Of a stretch of 9,463 nucleotides of DNA, positions 5,412 through 9,463 are shown in pieces. The notes under the pieces were generated by a model that saw nothing but the letters and a program-made list of their open reading frames with translations, ran no database searches and was not told where the DNA came from. Origin of the DNA: Acetobacteraceae bacterium. GTDB taxonomy: Bacteria > Pseudomonadota > Alphaproteobacteria > Zavarziniales > Zavarziniaceae. The position numbers and the translations under genes are program-made. Numbering within the stretch: position 1 is the stretch's first letter; each line of letters starts with the position of its first letter. The stretch is taken from positions 1 through 9,463 of the forward strand of contig CANCOY010000128.1 in the NCBI GenBank assembly GCA_947379865.1. The letters are read 5' to 3'.

Positions 5412-6052
5412 GTGAGAACGCGCGTCTTTGTTGACGGCTTCAACCTCTATTACGGGTGCCTCAAGGGGTCGCCCTACAAATGGCTGGATATCCGCGCCTT
5501 GTGCGCGGCGCTACTGCCCAATAACCAGATTGAGCTGGTGCGCTATTTCACGGCCCGGATCAGCGCGCGCCCAAGCGATCCCGACCAGTCAACACGGCAA
5601 CAGGCCTATCTTCGCGCCCTGGCAACAGACCCGCTTGTCCGGCTGCATTTCGGCCATTTCCTGACCCATGAGGTTACGATGCCCGATGCCGCCCAGTGGC
5701 GTCGGGGCAAGATCCGGCCGGTCAGTGTCATCAAGACCGAGGAAAAGGGATCAGACGTCAACCTGGCCACCCATCTGCTGATGGATGCCTTCAGCGATGC
5801 GTTCGACATGGCGGTGATCGTCAGCAATGACAGCGATCTGGTGGAGCCGATCTCTCTGGTTCGGAATCACTTCCAAAAGGGTATTGGCCTGCTAAACCCC
5901 CAGAAGAAGGCCAGTCGGGCCCTGCTGCCCCTAGCCCACTTCGTCAAACCGATCCGTGGCTGGGCGCTGGCGCAGTCGCAGTTCCCCAACCGGATGCAGG
6001 ATGCGGCAGGCACCTTTCACAGGCCCGGGGCATGGGCTGCCAAGGGTTCGCC

Positions 6053-6056
<4 letters not shown>
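5412..6056 (+). CDS. NYN-domain (PIN-like, LabA/DUF88-type) nuclease
   Basis: A 214-residue protein with a clear NYN fold. The N-terminal strand RVFVDGFNLYYG (4-15) supplies D8 and N11. KTEEKGSDVNLATHLLMDAF (108-127) supplies D115, and AVIVSNDSDLVEPI (134-147) supplies D140 and D142. Together these are the acidic cluster that binds metal in PIN/NYN nucleases. The family cuts RNA in the cases studied (for example MARF1 and Zc3h12a relatives), and bacterial DUF88 members are often found in defence or toxin contexts; the target here is unknown. The C-terminal 35 residues are basic and low in structure. Start is GTG at 5412, fixed by the family N-terminus; the nearby ATG at 5405 is in another frame and gives only nine codons. 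Its stop overlaps the hsdR start (GTGA), pointing to translational coupling. Confidence 0.88.
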
Positions 6057-9190
<3,134 letters not shown>

Positions 9191-9201
9191 CCCCTCCCCC
9201 C

Positions 9202-9312
9202 AAATACAAAAGGGCAGCCCCGCTTGCGCCGGGCCACCCTTTTGGTGCTGTCCCCCTGTAGCCGGGAGTTGATCAGAACCTCAGTGGGCACCACCGCCGA
9301 CGCCGGCGGCGG
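9202..9312. repeat. Right copy of 111-base perfect direct repeat (gene 3' end)
   Basis: Identical to 1465-1575. Here it is continuous with the rest of the minus-strand coding region, so this is the native copy. It contains the last ten sense codons and stop (9283-9281), the 3' UTR, and the terminator hairpin. It marks the right border of the hsd island, 11 bases after the hsdR stop. Confidence 0.9.
9208..9243 (-). terminator. Rho-independent terminator of the hydroxylase-like gene
   Basis: The minus-strand RNA forms a 13-pair stem with two G-U pairs and a ten-base loop, ending in UUUUGUAUUU, about 37 bases after the stop codon. It lies between the convergent hsdR and hydroxylase-like genes, so it may also weaken readthrough from hsdR, although on the plus strand the two wobble pairs become C-A mismatches. 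Confidence 0.7.
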
Positions 9313-9463
9313 CCAGGGCCTTTTTGCGGGCGGTGGCCATGTCGAAGGTGCGGTTCATCATGATGCGCTGGGCCACGAGGCCGCCGCCGGCCTGCAGGGT
9401 GGTGACGAGGTTCCAGCCGCCATAGGCGTCCGCCGTCAGGTCGCGGATCAGGTTGTAGACGCG
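9281..9463 (-). CDS. 4-hydroxyphenylacetate 3-hydroxylase / 4-hydroxybutyryl-CoA dehydratase family protein, C-terminal part (cut by window edge)
   Basis: Sixty residues and a stop, entering from the right edge on the minus strand. The sequence runs RVYNLIRDLTADAYGGWNLV, then TLQAGGGLVAQRIMMNRTFD, and ends in a glycine/alanine tail. The pattern 'LI.D.TA.AYGGW..V...QA.G.L.AQR.M..R..D' fits the C-terminal helical end of the HpaB-like flavoprotein family, which includes 4-hydroxyphenylacetate 3-hydroxylases and 4-hydroxybutyryl-CoA dehydratases. The dehydratase branch seems closer to me, but the flavin and iron-sulfur ligands lie outside the window. It faces hsdR, with its stop and terminator inside the 111-base repeat. 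The gene's 3' end appears to have been used as an insertion site and kept intact. Confidence 0.6.
   Translation of the reverse strand, partial: RVYNLIRDLTADAYGGWNLVTTLQAGGGLVAQRIMMNRTFDMATARKKALAAAGVGGGAH

Noticed and set aside
5405..5434. Nine-codon out-of-frame ATG reading frame overlapping the NYN GTG start
   Set aside because: Could act as a small upstream reading frame, but there is no ribosome site of its own and the length is within chance.

Overview
The window is a GC-rich, probably alphaproteobacterial chromosome segment. The indications are an alpha-type HspQ, a BrnT toxin of the alphaproteobacterial style, strongly G/C-ending codons, and GTG or TTG starts with Shine-Dalgarno matches. 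I cannot name the genus. The sequence reads as chromosomal backbone with one compact defence island set into it.

Left part (1-1464): the last 48 codons of an IS481-like transposase, then hspQ. Directly behind hspQ, in the same frame, is a start-less coding remnant that resembles the tail of a small antitoxin. Next comes a minus-strand toxin-antitoxin operon, brnT followed by an XRE/HTH antitoxin, with the two genes overlapping by 13 bases. brnT has a recognisable promoter whose spacer holds a perfect 15-base palindrome, a likely operator for autorepression. The -10 box lies so close to the ATG that the message would be nearly leaderless.

Island (about 1576-9201): a plus-strand type I restriction-modification operon in the order hsdM, hsdS, GIY-YIG nuclease, NYN (PIN-like) nuclease, hsdR. 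HsdM methylates adenine, HsdS chooses the site through two target recognition domains, and HsdR is the translocating nuclease. Two further nuclease-fold genes sit between hsdS and hsdR. The NYN gene overlaps hsdR by a GTGA junction, so the two are probably translationally coupled. A 160-base leader before the NYN gene contains two C(UUCG)G hairpins and an alternative third hairpin that ends just before the start codon. The first recognition domain of HsdS is strikingly AT-rich compared with everything around it, which suggests it was swapped in.

Boundaries: the island is bracketed by a perfect 111-base direct repeat (1465-1575 and 9202-9312). The right copy is the 3' end and terminator of a minus-strand gene that runs out of the window and resembles the 4-hydroxyphenylacetate 3-hydroxylase / 4-hydroxybutyryl-CoA dehydratase family. 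The left copy is only that tail (last ten codons, stop, terminator) without the gene. This is the footprint expected when an element inserts at a gene's 3' end and leaves the gene intact, as integrative elements do at tRNA genes, but here the site is a protein-coding gene and no recombinase is encoded between the repeats. The repeat-bounded R-M cassette with its two embedded nucleases is the most interesting object in the window.
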